The notes under the pieces were generated by a model. The model saw only the letters and a program-made list of their open reading frames with translations. It ran no database searches and was not told where the DNA came from. This document shows positions 54,618 to 64,000 of a stretch of 64,000 nucleotides of DNA, in pieces. Origin of the DNA: Euglena gracilis (lineage: Eukaryota > Euglenida > Euglenophyceae > Euglenales); contig CP154957.1 in the NCBI GenBank assembly GCA_039621445.1, forward strand, positions 8,049,738-8,113,737. Reading direction: 5' to 3'. The position numbers were made by a program, and so were the translations under genes. Numbering within the stretch: the first letter of the stretch is position 1; each line of letters begins with the position of its first letter.

Positions 54618-56062
54618 GTGCCCCCCCGGTGCTTGGCCCCCCTTCTTTGGATGAAAAACACCCTTTTTTACGGCATTTCATGCAAGAAATATTTTTGTGC
54701 CGCACATGACGTGTTAATTGGACGTGTTGCTTCAAACATGGAAGTGTCCTCTGGGTCAACCATTTTGCGATTGTTTTCTCAGTGTTCCAAGCTGCCAAAC
54801 TATAAGAAGTGGTGCCACATATGGTGACAACACCACGTTTTAGGCATTCCCCAAAACCCCACTCCCTGCTTTTGCTCCCCTCTTTACATTCAAACCTTTG
54901 GCCTCCTGTCCATCTTCTGAAAATTGCCCAAAGCTTTTGTGTTTGAGGGTCAGTGCTAACCCAGAGGTGTCATGATCTGGCATTTCAAATTCAAACTTGG
55001 GATTGCGACCCACATCAAGGATGAAATGCAATTATATTTAATGAATGTTGTTTTTTTCTTTTTTTTGGGTATACACAATTCAATATTTTCCTCACCGCAA
55101 ACCGACCTGTATTCGTATTGTATTATTATTATTATTATTGTGTGTGAACTCGACAAATAACCTTGCCATCCCACCAAACTCCATACCAGACCCAGAACAC
55201 GTGTTGCACCATTCCCACGCTGGCAGGCTACCGAGGCGGACTACGTCGCCTTGTACTGGTCTGAGGATTCCATCGCTGTGTCTGATGAGACCAGCGACGT
55301 TTCTGGTCCGAGGCGGGTCAAGGCCAACCAATGCATTGAAACCCAAAAACCTACGGCTGGGGGATTTCGCTCCAAAATATTCCGAAATATTTGTGTGAAC
55401 AAAGTGACGGGAATCAAAATGTGGGAAAATACCCAATTTTCTGATTATTCTCGATTTCATCGCCCCAGGGTAATAACAAAACCAGCTAAAATGTACGCTC
55501 CGTCCAGATTCATTTCGGGAAAAACACAAGAACAAATTCTTATAGTGGTGCTCCAAGTTGCGGTTAAAAAACCCACGGATTTGTGCTTCTCAACCTTTCA
55601 CCCCGTTTCGTTTTTAAGCCTCAAGCAGGCATCGCAGCCAAACACCTCCAACGACAAATCCCAACAAACCACGAAAAATGCCGGCGAATTCCGACAAATC
55701 CTGACAATTACCAACAACACTTTTTGGCCCTCTAGAGGCGTGGGTTCCGACAAATCTCGACAAATCCCGACAACGTCACCAAAATACCAAGCGTCGTGAG
55801 GTGCTTGGTCGCAGCACATGCTTCTCATTTGTGACTTGTGTGGGGAGTGGGCTGTGCCATACCAACCCAGCCTGTGATCTGCCACGCTGCCGGCCATCCG
55901 AGGAGCCCTCCATCCCGCGGTGCGCTTCCCGGGACAGCTTCATAGACATCACCTCCGCGTCATTCGACTTCCCCTCCCCGCTCGAAGGTGGCTCGATTGC
56001 CTTTACGACACAGCTGCCTTTTTGAACTCTATTACTGTCTGTGGTACATAATTTTTCACTGC

Positions 56063-56117
<55 letters not shown>

Positions 56118-59100
56118 CACTGTACCACGCCACGCCACACCACACCACAACACGCCACATACACGCGCGGCATTTGTACCAAGGAGCGGATAACTCTTGG
56201 ATCCTCAAATGGATAATTACGGATCATAATTGGGTACCCTTGTGTGCGGCCCAAAAAACCTTCGGCGCTTCGCGCTGGGTGTAGAAAGTCAGCCCTTTTG
56301 GATTTCTGTTGACGTGGAAATAACTCTTTTTAATGTGTACGTTCTTTGGGCTGTGCCTGATTTCCTCGAAGATGTCACTCTTTTTGATGCCCCCAAAGGA
56401 TCCGATCCACCCTGCATTAGTGTGTGCGGTTTGCCAGCGCCTTGAACTTGAAGTTGAATACGTACGGCTGCCTGGGGGGGGGGGGGGGGGGTTATTTGGT
56501 TTTTTGGGGGGAATCCCAAGGGGGGGGGCTTCTATTCGGCAGTTGTTTTTTTTGGGGGGGCGTCTCATTGGGGGGGGTATGGATAAGCCCGAAACCTCCA
56601 CATATGTATAATTACTGGGCATCTAAATGCTTAATCCCCCCCCCGGGGGGTGCCATTAAGTTTCCAGCTGTCAACTACGGATAATTTTGGAAATACGGAT
56701 AGCTACGGATCATTGCGGATACTACGGGTCTGGCATGGCTGATGATTACTTTGACTGAGGGGAAGGGGTGCATCGGTGTTCATCAGCATGTGTTGTATGC
56801 AGTTTTTTTTTTGGACGTTTCAGAGGTTACATTCAAGCACCTATAGTCAAAATGGCCGAAAATGGCCGAAAATGGCCGAAAATGGCCGAAAATGGCCGAA
56901 AATGAAATTTTGGGCTCTATAGGTGGGGGTCCCGAAAATGGCCGAAAATGGCCGAAAATGGCCGAAAATGGCCGAAAATGGCCGAAAATGAGAAAAAAAT
57001 CATTCCAAAAATTTTCGAGTTTTTTTTTGCCCAACAGCTTTGCCCAACGCCTGAGGGGCGATTTCCAGTGCGACTGATTCTTGTCTCTGTGCAGCCTCTG
57101 TTCTCCTGCCATTATGCCTGGCACTGCAACACATGCTGCTCAAAGAACCACCTCCGAAAAGGTTATTTGGGTTTTGATGACATTTCAGAAAATTTTGGTG
57201 ACAAGGGCGATGCTGGCATTTTTTTTGTATTTTTTGAAGAATAAAACTCATTTTTGGGATAATTTCTCCACAAATCTCCAGTATTACGCCCATTTTGGCC
57301 ATTTTTGGATCAATTTTTGCTGATTTTGGGGTATTTTGCACTAATTTGGCAAATATTGTGCTAATTTGGGTCAATATGAGCTCATTTTATGATATTTCCG
57401 GCCATTTTGCGCCATTTTGGTGATTTGGGTTATTTTTCACTTTTTTTTGTGGACATTGTTGGCGTTTTTGGGCAATTTTTGGTCATTTCAAGCCATTTTA
57501 GGTCATTTTGGGTGCTTTTGGGGACTTTTTGTGGACAATTCTGGGCTTTTTGTGGTCATTTTTTGGGTTTTTGCGGTAGGTTGGGAGCCAATGGATGAAG
57601 ACATTAGGCAAGACACAAATATTGGACAAGACGAATTGAATGGAGATACTGGACAAGATGCAATGGTTGCAGATACTGGACAAGATGCAATGGATTACCA
57701 CCTGTCGGAGCCCGCATTTATGTCCGCTACGTTCCCGGTCGGTCCTCTTCCCGGTCCCACTCCCACTCCCGGGCCCACATTCCCTGCCCCTGGACTGGCA
57801 ACCGCCCCCACAGCTCTCCGGGGCCCCACCGCCCCTCGCTCTCTCGGTAGCCCCACCTCAAGAAGACCAAGGACCCGAAGCCCGAAACCCGAAGCCATGA
57901 AACCCATTAGATCCTCCTGCACTGGGAGTGCGCAGCGCACCCTCTCTGTTTCTCCCGATGCCTCTGCCCCTCCTCTCCCTTCCCCAACCACCCCCCTCCC
58001 TACACACGCTGCTCGACACTCTACACATCATTCAGGAGCAGCTCGACGGCTTGCGGCTGACCATCTATGCAGCTGCTGATCCCGAGCAAGGACATCAACG
58101 CCATTCTTGAATTTGAAGTGATGGATTTGTGCCATTTAGATTTTTCACAATATTGCAACCAATTTTTTTTGACCTCTTTAATCCCTGAGCACCCATTCCA
58201 AACGGACCTCTTTGGATGTGTTGGCTTGATTTGTTGCTCACAACTACTTTCACGTTGCATGAATGATCAAATGCATTGTTGGTATGAAAGGATTTTAAGG
58301 TAATTTTACCCCCCACCTATAGGAAAAAATGGCCGAAAATGGCCGAAAATGGCCGAAAATGGCCGAAAATGGCTGAAAATGGCCGAAAATGGCCGAAAAT
58401 GGCAAAAATCGGGGTGTCAACTATAGGTGCTTGGTTACATTAAGCATTTTAAGGCAATTTTACCCCCACCTATAGGGAAAAAAAATGGCCGAAATGGCCG
58501 AAAATGGCAAAATCTGGGAGTCAACTATAGGTGCTTGCCTCCGGTCCAGGGGGGTGGGGAGACACCCACCACCTAAACCCCAAATATACACCCTCCATAT
58601 ATCGAACCCCGGGGTGGGGTCACACAGTTGTAACTGAATGAACGGTGTTGTGTTTAACTTGATTCCAATTCAAAAAAAAAGTTGCGCTGTCTGCCGCCCT
58701 CCTGTTTTTAGGCCCCAGCCCGCAGAACGGCGGCGACCCCCACCCCACACCGGTGTCCCTACCCGGTGGGCGGAGGTCATCGGAGGGGGCGGGCGGCGCG
58801 GGGAGCGAGCCGGGAGTGTCTCCGCCCAGGGCCCCGTCTCGGTTGACTGTTCAATGTGTCGACAGACTCTTCGCCGAGGCTCCTGCTTTGTGCTCATGGC
58901 TGCACTACAAAAGCTCGCGGTAGTTTCAGCATTATGATTTGCAAGAATTAGCAATACAACTCCATGGTTATATGTGCCTGCAACGAACCTTGGTTCAGGC
59001 AATTGCAGTTTGGGCCCCCCAGAGGTGTACCTGTGTGTATAGATTATTTCGGCTTTGCAGTTGTGCATTGTGTGTGTGCCGTGTGTGCATTGTGTGTGTG

Positions 59101-62100
59101 TGTGTGTGTGTGATGTGGTGTGGTGTGTGTTTGTGTCATTGTGTGTTTGTGCGCGCGCATGTGTGTTCGTGTGTGTTTGTGTTTTCGCCCACTCGCATGC
59201 GCGTGCGCCTGTGCGCGTCCAACGGGGTCCCTGCTCCCGCTGCAACGGCACGCTCCAGAGTCGCCCGCCGCCCCCGGGGAGGGCAGCCCCGCGCTATGGT
59301 TCCTCTCCCCGGAGCAGCAGCCGCCCACGCCCACGCCCCCTGCTCCTCTGCTGCCGCTGTGGCTGAAGGCGGGGGATGCCCTGGCCCTGGGAGCCAGCAA
59401 GTCGCCGGGGCCGCGATGCGAAACTGACTGGTTGCGTCTCGGATGACTTTTTTTTTGAAAACTTGAGCTTTTACGAAGAAAGCTCTTGGTTTGTCTTTCT
59501 CTGTTTCAATTGGTATGCTGTTTCCATGTTTAAATATGTTTCTTTTTGCATTGCGTGCCTGCAAGCTACTTGTACAGTTTGAGACAGCCACCCATTTCTG
59601 GTGAAATTTGAATTTTATTCAAGAATTGCATTGAAATTTCAAACACAAATTTGTTTTTTTTGAATTTCAATGTTCGATGATGCAAGATGTCAGATATTAA
59701 AATTAATGCCAGATGATGATGATAATGATGATGATGATGATGATGATGATGCTAGGTGTCAAAATGTCAAAATTTAGTGCCCAGGTTTTGATGCTGGATG
59801 TGCGACCCGTTACGCGTCGCGCCACGGATGCCCAGGGCCCTTCACCCCCGACGCCCGCCGGCAAACCATGTTCTGCAAGGAGACCCCAACGGCGAATGGA
59901 AGCAGGGATGGTCCTTTTGGTCCGCAGTTGGTTCGAAAGCTGTTTTCTGCTGGCAACTTCCCTGTATGAAACCCTGCTAATTTCTGCCGCTGGGCATCAA
60001 ACAAATGCGAATCATTCCATGCTATGAATAATGTGAATTAATATAAAAATTAATATCAAAATGAAAATATGGCGTTGTCTGTTTGTATTATTTTGCCTCA
60101 TTCCGTTGAAGCAGCGAGAAGTGTCAATGTGAACATGGTGGTTACCGTCCAAAGAAGGAGGCGACAATTGATTGGAACGCCTACCACACATGATCTTAAG
60201 GATTTTTGAACCTTAATGGGCACCATCCCCACAAGGATCAAGGTGACAAATGCTGCATGTTTCTTGACAATCAGGAGGCGGTAAGATCATAAAATCATCC
60301 AAAATGCCCCACCGATGTATTGTCTGCTGAAGAAATTTAGGCGGTCTGCTTCGCATTTGAGCTTTTTAGAGTCGTTGCACAATCGCGCAAACGAAGAGAC
60401 ATTTTTTCTGCTTTATTTCTCGTCGCAAAACATGAGACACGCCCCCCCTTTCCCCCCTTTTCTGTGTTTTCGAATGGGGACGCTGCCGGCCGTTTCTTTT
60501 TTGTTAGTGACCCCAGGGAGATGCCCAGACCCGCCCATTTTATTTTCTTTTTTTTTTGGTCCGGTGGCACTTTTTTGGCGATCGATTTTTTTTTGAGGTT
60601 CCGTGTTGCGTTACCCCTCACATCACGTCCCCCCATCCCCGCTGTACGAGACAGTCCCTGCCCGGGACGGGGTCCGGCTCGGCTCGGCAGTCTGGCCGGC
60701 ACTGGTCGCTGCTGCCGGACGCCTCCCCGCGGCTGTGGGGGGAGTCCCCGCGCCGGCCCAACCCGCTCTGCGCCGGAGGCCGGCGCTGCCTGCCAGCCAA
60801 TAACCGCCAGCCTACGGAGATTGATGGCAACGAGTGCGCGGCCGTATCTGGACCAGCCTGTGTCCTGTCGGTTTTTTTTTGCTTCTCTGGTTTTCGTTTA
60901 ATAATTCTTCTCTGGTTTTCGTTTAATAATTCTTCTCTGGTTTTCGTTTAATAATTTTATTTATATTAATTTATAATAATTATTCAATTATTTGTCCATT
61001 TTTTCCATTAATTTATAACCAGACGCCCCCTCCCCCCACCCCCCGGGCTTTCCAACCTGTCGTTTTGGAAAGTGTTTGCGACCTGGAAACCGGGACATTC
61101 TCCCCTTTATTGGGGCACTTTCCTGAGGGATTGTCACCTTTCAGGGAAGCAGAGACGGAAGTTTCATAAATGTTTGAAGATTAATGTCTTCGGTTGGGTC
61201 GGGGTCAGGGGTTTTAGTCGTGGACCCCCCCGGGGGGGTGGGTCCGGCCGGGACTGGTCTTTTAAAAGGTGCTATTTTTATCATTTTTGCGATTGTTTGG
61301 CCGTTTTCGGCGGAAATTGAGTGGGTCCCCCTGGGGGGGGCCCAGGGGGAGGGTGGGTGGGGGGGGGGACCCCCCAGGTCTTAAAAAAAACCTCTGGTCG
61401 GGGGTCCTACACCTACCCAGGGGCGGGGGCCGGGCTGAATGAACGCTCGGAGATCCCCCCCCTTTTTGACCCCCCAAAACACTCCCAAAGGTGTGCCACA
61501 GAGAGCACCCGGGTGTGGGTAGGCAGGCAGGTGGGTGGACCCTCTTGGTCGTATTTTTCTGAGTCACACTGAACCAAAGCCACTCCGTCTGCTTTGGCCC
61601 CACCCCATCCCGGCGCCGCCTCCCCAGCAACCCGTCCCCCCGCTCCGCCGACCCCTCGGAGCTGCCCCACGAGCCCTCGGACGGCACTCCCCTGCCCTTC
61701 TTCCTCCGGCCCGGCGAAGACCAGGCAGGCTACTCCCCCTCCTCGCCGATGACCGCACCACCGCCAGGGTTTTCTCTCTCCCAAATAAATGTTCTTTCTT
61801 CTTTTTGCTTTTGGGCCATGCTGCCTCCTAACTGACCTGGGTAATTCTGGAATCAACTTCCATTTTTTTTTCACACAAGCTCACAGTATTTCACAGACAA
61901 ACCCACAGTATTTCTCTCTCACTGTTGTTATTTGTTTCAATTTGCTCCCAAAGTTATCCCCGCCCTGTTGGTGTCAACATGGTTGATGGGCGGATGCAAC
62001 CCCTTCCCATTATGTTCTCTCCGGGTATCCCAACCTTTCAACGAGAACGTGACACTCTGCGTAAGAGGTTTTCTAAGTCGGAACCCTCCCTACCCCCCCG

Positions 62101-63631
62101 CGGGTACAGCCACCCAGCACCTATTTTCCAGCCTCCAGCTTCCAGCTGGGCTGCGGACCACCCCTGTCTAGTAAAATAAAATTTGGTTTAAATAAATTTA
62201 CGGCAAAAAGGCACAAGCACCAGAATTCAGGATTGAAAAAAGGGGTTAAAAATCGCCAACGATGGCATCTTTGAGTGGTTTGGGGGTTTTCATTTCCGTG
62301 CATCATATTGTTTTCCGGCTGTCTTTGCCTGTTTTCTGGCACATCCGCCGAGTCCAGCTGCCGGCTGGACCCCCCTTGGACGCCCCACCCCCTTGTGGGC
62401 GCAGCAGCAGCAGCCGGCCCGCGGGATCCCCCTGCCTGGGGCCGCCCCAGCTCACTTATCCCCCCCCCCCCCAATTTGGAGCCCCCCCCCCCCCAAATAA
62501 CAACCCCCCAAATCAACACCCCCCCCCCGGGTTTCCCGCCAAAAATCCAAATAACAGCCCCCCCCCCCCCCCTCCAAGCTGGCCGACAAAGTTGACCAAC
62601 ATTTTCCAAAAACCGGTTAAAAACTCGAAAAATCTCCACAAAAACAGGTCGACATCGGGAACAAAACTGATATCTGGTATCCTTGAAACATGGCCTACCC
62701 ACCCAAAAGTCGAAGAATGCGTCTTGCAAAATTTTTAAAGTCGGACCCTGTTTCAATTCCAGGATCGGCCTCTGGCCGAAGGTTTTTCCTTTAGACAAAG
62801 GGTGCCCAATTAGAAGCCCCCCACCTCGGGTTTTCCGCAGAGTGACCGAATAGTAGCCCCAGGGGGGTTTCTAATTGGGGGGGGGGGAGGATTTATTTCG
62901 TTGACTCTCCAAACTAACTGTCAGTTAGCAACTTCTTTGGGGGGAGCTTGGGACTTCCCCCTCCCACCCATCTTTTTTGGCGCTGGTGTGCCCGGAACCT
63001 CCATCCTGAAGTCCCTTGGCAGCGGTGCCCAGGCATCCCCAACCTACCTTGCCCACCCCGGGCAGCCGTGAGCCCGAGCCACTGTGGCGGATCGGGTTGC
63101 GCTGCCAGCTACCCCCCCCCCCTTCGGTCGCTTGGCCCCCCTCCTCCTTTTTTTTTTTTAGTCTTGGACCCCTGGGGGGAGGAGGGGGGGGAGGGTGGGT
63201 GTGCTTAATGAGAGGGTGGAATGCTTTTCGGCTTTTGAAAGGTGCTATTTTTAGCAGTTTAGCAATTTTTGGCAATTTTCGGAGAAAAGTGGGGTGGTCC
63301 CCGGGATAACCCCCCTCCCCGGGGGGGCCAGGGGTGGGGTGGGGGTACCCCCTCCCCCCGGTCTTAAAAAAAACCTCTGCTCCTTAACGTGCAAACTTGG
63401 CCACCGTAAAGTTGGCTTTTAACCTTTTCCACATGGCCCCCGAAATTCTTAACATGTAAACCTGGCCCCCTGGCTTTACTTTCAATCATGGCCCGGACGA
63501 GAGGAACTGGAAACGGGTTGCCTGGCGCCAGGAGGGCCAACAAGCAGATCGGCATCATGACCCCCCACCCTCCCGAAAGCTCTGCCGGGGGCCAGTCTGC
63601 TGCTGCTGAGCACTCTCCAGAGCCCAGGGCG
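54513..63631 (+). CDS. Unrecognised Ser/Pro/Gly-rich gene 5, spliced
   Basis: A chain of + strand exons begins with ATG at 54513 and continues past 63.6 kb. The N-terminus reads MSSAASSSSSEGCPIRQNGL, then RLIARSFSDLDIGSE, an acidic exon, a DITSASFDFPSP exon, and then long Ser/Pro/Gly-rich disordered segments. Two joins (54617 to 55227, and 55987 to 58712) agree in phase. Low complexity prevents assignment; a scaffold or regulatory protein with a short folded N-terminus is possible, but that is a guess. The intron 55988-58711 holds the 1.6-kb hAT element and part of repeat H. Whether the exons beyond 60 kb belong to the same gene is uncertain. Confidence 0.45.
55227..55316 (+). CDS. Second exon of gene 5
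   Basis: Exactly 30 codons between TGGCAG and GTCAAG, phase 0 at both ends, reading ATEADYVALYWSEDSIAVSD then ETSDVSGPRR. Acidic and Ser-rich, with a likely strand YVALYW. Confidence 0.55.
55639..55807. mobile_element. hAT-like MITE G3 with CGACAAATCC array
   Basis: The left end is CAAACACCTCCAACGACAAA and the right end is AGCGTCGTGAGGTGCTTG. Flanks ATCGCAGC (55631-55638) and GTCGCAGC (55808-55815) match at 7 of 8. About nine CGACAAATCC-type 10-mers lie inside. It is an intronic copy in gene 5. Confidence 0.8.
55871..55987 (+). CDS. Exon of gene 5
   Basis: It lies between ACCCAG and GTGGCT and reads CDLPRCRPSEEPSIPRCASR then DSFIDITSASFDFPSPLE plus one base. That base and the GC at 58712 make a Gly codon, giving an in-frame join over the transposon-bearing intron. 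The leading phase does not match exon 2, so an exon may be missing before it. Confidence 0.55.
56065..56113. repeat. (CA)n microsatellite
   Basis: About 24 CA units in the intron of gene 5, followed by degenerate CACGCC units. Confidence 0.95.
56205..56785. repeat. Repeat H with ACGGATAATT 10-mers
   Basis: GGATAATTACGGATCATAAT near 56211 and a cluster of ACGGATA(A/G)(T/C)T words at 56683-56740 enclose C/G runs and CGGCGCTTCGCGCTGG (56265). The right part is the inverted counterpart of 37517-37680. Ends are not resolved. Confidence 0.5.
56834..58433. mobile_element. 1600-bp hAT element, perfect TIR and 8-bp TSD
   Basis: The left end CAAGCACCTATAG (56834-56846) is the exact complement of the right end CTATAGGTGCTTG (58421-58433). 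The TSD GTTACATT is at 56826-56833 and 58434-58441. Each end carries a small foldback (CACCTATAG ... CTATAGGTG) around direct GGCCGAAAAT 10-mers, which run in the same strand direction at both ends. The body aligns with 48531-50297, but where that copy has transposase this one has an unrelated GC-rich segment (57700-58105). No transposase remains, so it is non-autonomous. It lies in an intron of gene 5. Confidence 0.92.
57700..58105 (+). other. GC-rich segment inside hAT element, possible captured gene fragment
   Basis: This block has no counterpart in the sister element and is much more GC-rich than its surroundings. It resembles host exons here: Pro/Ser/Thr-rich frames (FPVGPLPGPTPTPGPTFPAP) and a helical end (LLDTLHIIQEQLDGLRLTIY then AAADPEQ). 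The flanking gene 5 exons join in phase without it. Capture of host coding sequence by the transposon is the simplest reading, but it is inference. Confidence 0.5.
58442..58530. mobile_element. Second, truncated hAT right end
   Basis: Directly after the TSD of the 1.6-kb element lies TTTTAAGGCAATTTTACCCC, CCACCTATAGG, two GGCCGAAA units and GTCAACTATAGGTGCTTG. This repeats the last 130 bases of the element, so the element apparently inserted next to or into an older relative. Confidence 0.65.
58552..58680. repeat. Dispersed repeat E
   Basis: The inverse of 46216-46372 (CTAAACCCC, GGGTCACACAGTTGTAACTG, TTTAACTTGATTCCAATTC). It ends just before the gene 5 exon at 58712. Confidence 0.65.
58712..58841 (+). 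CDS. Ser/Pro/Gly-rich exon of gene 5
   Basis: After TTTTTAG it reads PSPQNGGDPHPTPVSLPGGR then RSSEGAGGAGSEPGVSPPRA and PS. Phase fits the exon at 55871-55987. The donor is taken at GTTGAC; the frame stays open further (LTVQCVDRLFAEAPALCSWL), so the true end may be later. Confidence 0.5.
59083..59200. repeat. GT-rich microsatellite
   Basis: Interrupted GT units with TTTGT and GCGC words. Confidence 0.85.
59270..59419 (+). CDS. Pro-rich exon of gene 5
   Basis: After CTCCAG the frame reads SPAAPGEGSPALWFLSPEQQ then PPTPTPPAPLLPLWLKAGDA and LALGASKSPGPRCET. The donor is uncertain. The other open frame is Arg-rich and less protein-like. Confidence 0.4.
59713..59752. repeat. (GAT)n microsatellite
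   Basis: About 13 GAT units in a gene 5 intron. Confidence 0.95.
59785..59910 (+). CDS. Exon of gene 5
   Basis: It lies between GCCCAG and GTCCTT: 42 codons reading VLMLDVRPVTRRATDAQGPS then PPTPAGKPCSARRPQRRMEA and GM. Phase 0 at both ends. A competing frame (HPRRPPANHVLQGDPNGEW) is also open. Confidence 0.4.
60651..60843 (+). CDS. Exon of gene 5
   Basis: After TACGAG it reads QSLPGTGSGSARQSGRHWSL then LPDASPRLWGESPRRPNPLC and ends PTEIDGNECAA before GTATCT. Ser/Gly/Arg-rich with balanced composition at the end; the best-looking exon in the 60-kb region. Confidence 0.5.
60882..60955. repeat. 25-bp direct repeat, three copies
   Basis: TTCTCTGGTTTTCGTTTAAT plus AATTC occurs three times head to tail, then passes into AT-rich sequence. 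Confidence 0.9.
61206..61396. mobile_element. MITE A4, hAT-type, perfect 8-bp TSD
   Basis: The left end is CAGGGGTTTTAGTCG and the right end is GGTCTTAAAAAAAACCTCTG. The TSD GTCGGGGT is at 61198-61205 and 61397-61404. It is shorter than A1 and A3 (191 bp) and has lost the GGCGCC core. Confidence 0.88.
61628..61769 (+). CDS. Exon of gene 5
   Basis: After CCCCAG, one base then NPSPRSADPSELPHEPSDGT, PLPFFLRPGEDQAGYSPSSP and MTAPPP. It ends at CAGG|GTTTTC. Acidic/Pro-rich, typical of a disordered regulatory segment. Confidence 0.5.
62363..62460 (+). CDS. Candidate exon, gene 5
   Basis: After CCAG, a GC-rich island with open frames such as SSCRLDPPWTPHPLVGAAAA. C runs follow from 62460 to 62575. 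Weak. Confidence 0.25.
63150..63377. mobile_element. MITE A5, left end damaged
   Basis: TTTTTTTAGTCTTGGACCCC at the left and GGTCTTAAAAAAAACCTCTG at the right are A-family ends, with the C/G-run interior. The outermost left bases are lost and no TSD is seen. Confidence 0.6.
63532..63631 (+). CDS. Candidate exon near right edge
   Basis: After GCCAG the frame reads RANKQIGIMTPHPPESSAGG then QSAAAEHSPEPRA before GTGAAC. Similar in composition to gene 5 exons. The gene may continue beyond the window. Confidence 0.4.
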
Positions 63632-64000
63632 GTGAACCTCTTTTCCGTTACCAGGCAAACAGGCAAACAGGCGGGAGAGTGCAGTTTCAATAAGTTTGTC
63701 CATGGGCTGATGCTTCATTGTCCTGCAGACGGCTGTCAACGGAAATGGGCATGCGCATTTCGACACCGAGCGGTCCACACTGTTGCAGGATGTTATTTGT
63801 GTTTTTCGGCAATGCAAATGGAAAGCAAAAGTTGAGTACAAAAATGCTGGAAATTTCTCAAGTTCCAATTTGATGTGTATTGTGTTTATCGCATTGTGCA
63901 CTTCGCTTTCAGTATTCAGTCATAATGGTGTCATGAATGAAAACTCAGGACTGAGCTCAAATGCACGTTCCACAAAGTTCTTCCTCAGTGACTGTCAATT

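Noticed and set aside
57417-58079. 220-codon open frame in the hAT element
   Set aside because: It runs from non-coding-looking T-rich sequence through the minisatellite into the GC-rich block; no homology and no splice support. Treated as chance plus possible captured sequence.

Overview
The window looks like nuclear DNA from a flagellated or ciliated microbial eukaryote whose lineage I cannot name. The evidence is short GC-rich exons (35-350 bp) separated by introns of 0.1-3 kb, GT-AG junctions with matching codon phase, microsatellites hundreds of bases long, many poly(C)/poly(G) runs, and many DNA transposons. I see no bacterial-style gene blocks, no CRISPR array, and no tRNA or rRNA gene. 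Every supported coding exon is on the + strand.

Layout. (1) 1.2-10.75 kb: the 3' part of a POC1-type centriole/basal-body gene. Exons encode WD40 blades 3-7, a Pro/Ala linker, the POC1 C-terminal coiled-coil motif and further coiled coil. (2) About 11.5-20.95 kb: an unrecognised gene with Ser/Ala/Pro-rich exons and an acidic C-terminus. (3) 24.5-34.95 kb: an F-box exon followed by at least nine tetratricopeptide-repeat (TPR) exons. Several consecutive junctions keep the reading frame, and the stop is at 34950-34952. (4) About 36-52 kb: scattered low-confidence exons. (5) 54.5 kb to the right edge: an unrecognised Ser/Pro/Gly-rich gene whose first ATG is at 54513.

Mobile DNA is the most striking content. 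At least twelve insertions have terminal inverted repeats (TIRs) and 8-bp target-site duplications (TSDs), the hallmark of hAT transposons. Two larger elements (21852-23199 and 48531-50297) hold decayed hAT transposase C-termini. A third (56834-58433) has a perfect TSD and carries an unrelated GC-rich segment where its sister has transposase. The larger elements share a CARGCACCTAYRG-like end and arrays of 10-bp direct repeats beside the TIRs. The short non-autonomous families (A, B, C, D, G, J) start with CA, mostly CAG or CAAG. Several share a central GGCGCC-GAA-GGCGCC palindrome. Nearly all lie in introns, so they account for much of the intron length.

Exon limits come from family similarity, splice-site inspection and codon phase by eye. 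They are best estimates, not a computed gene model.
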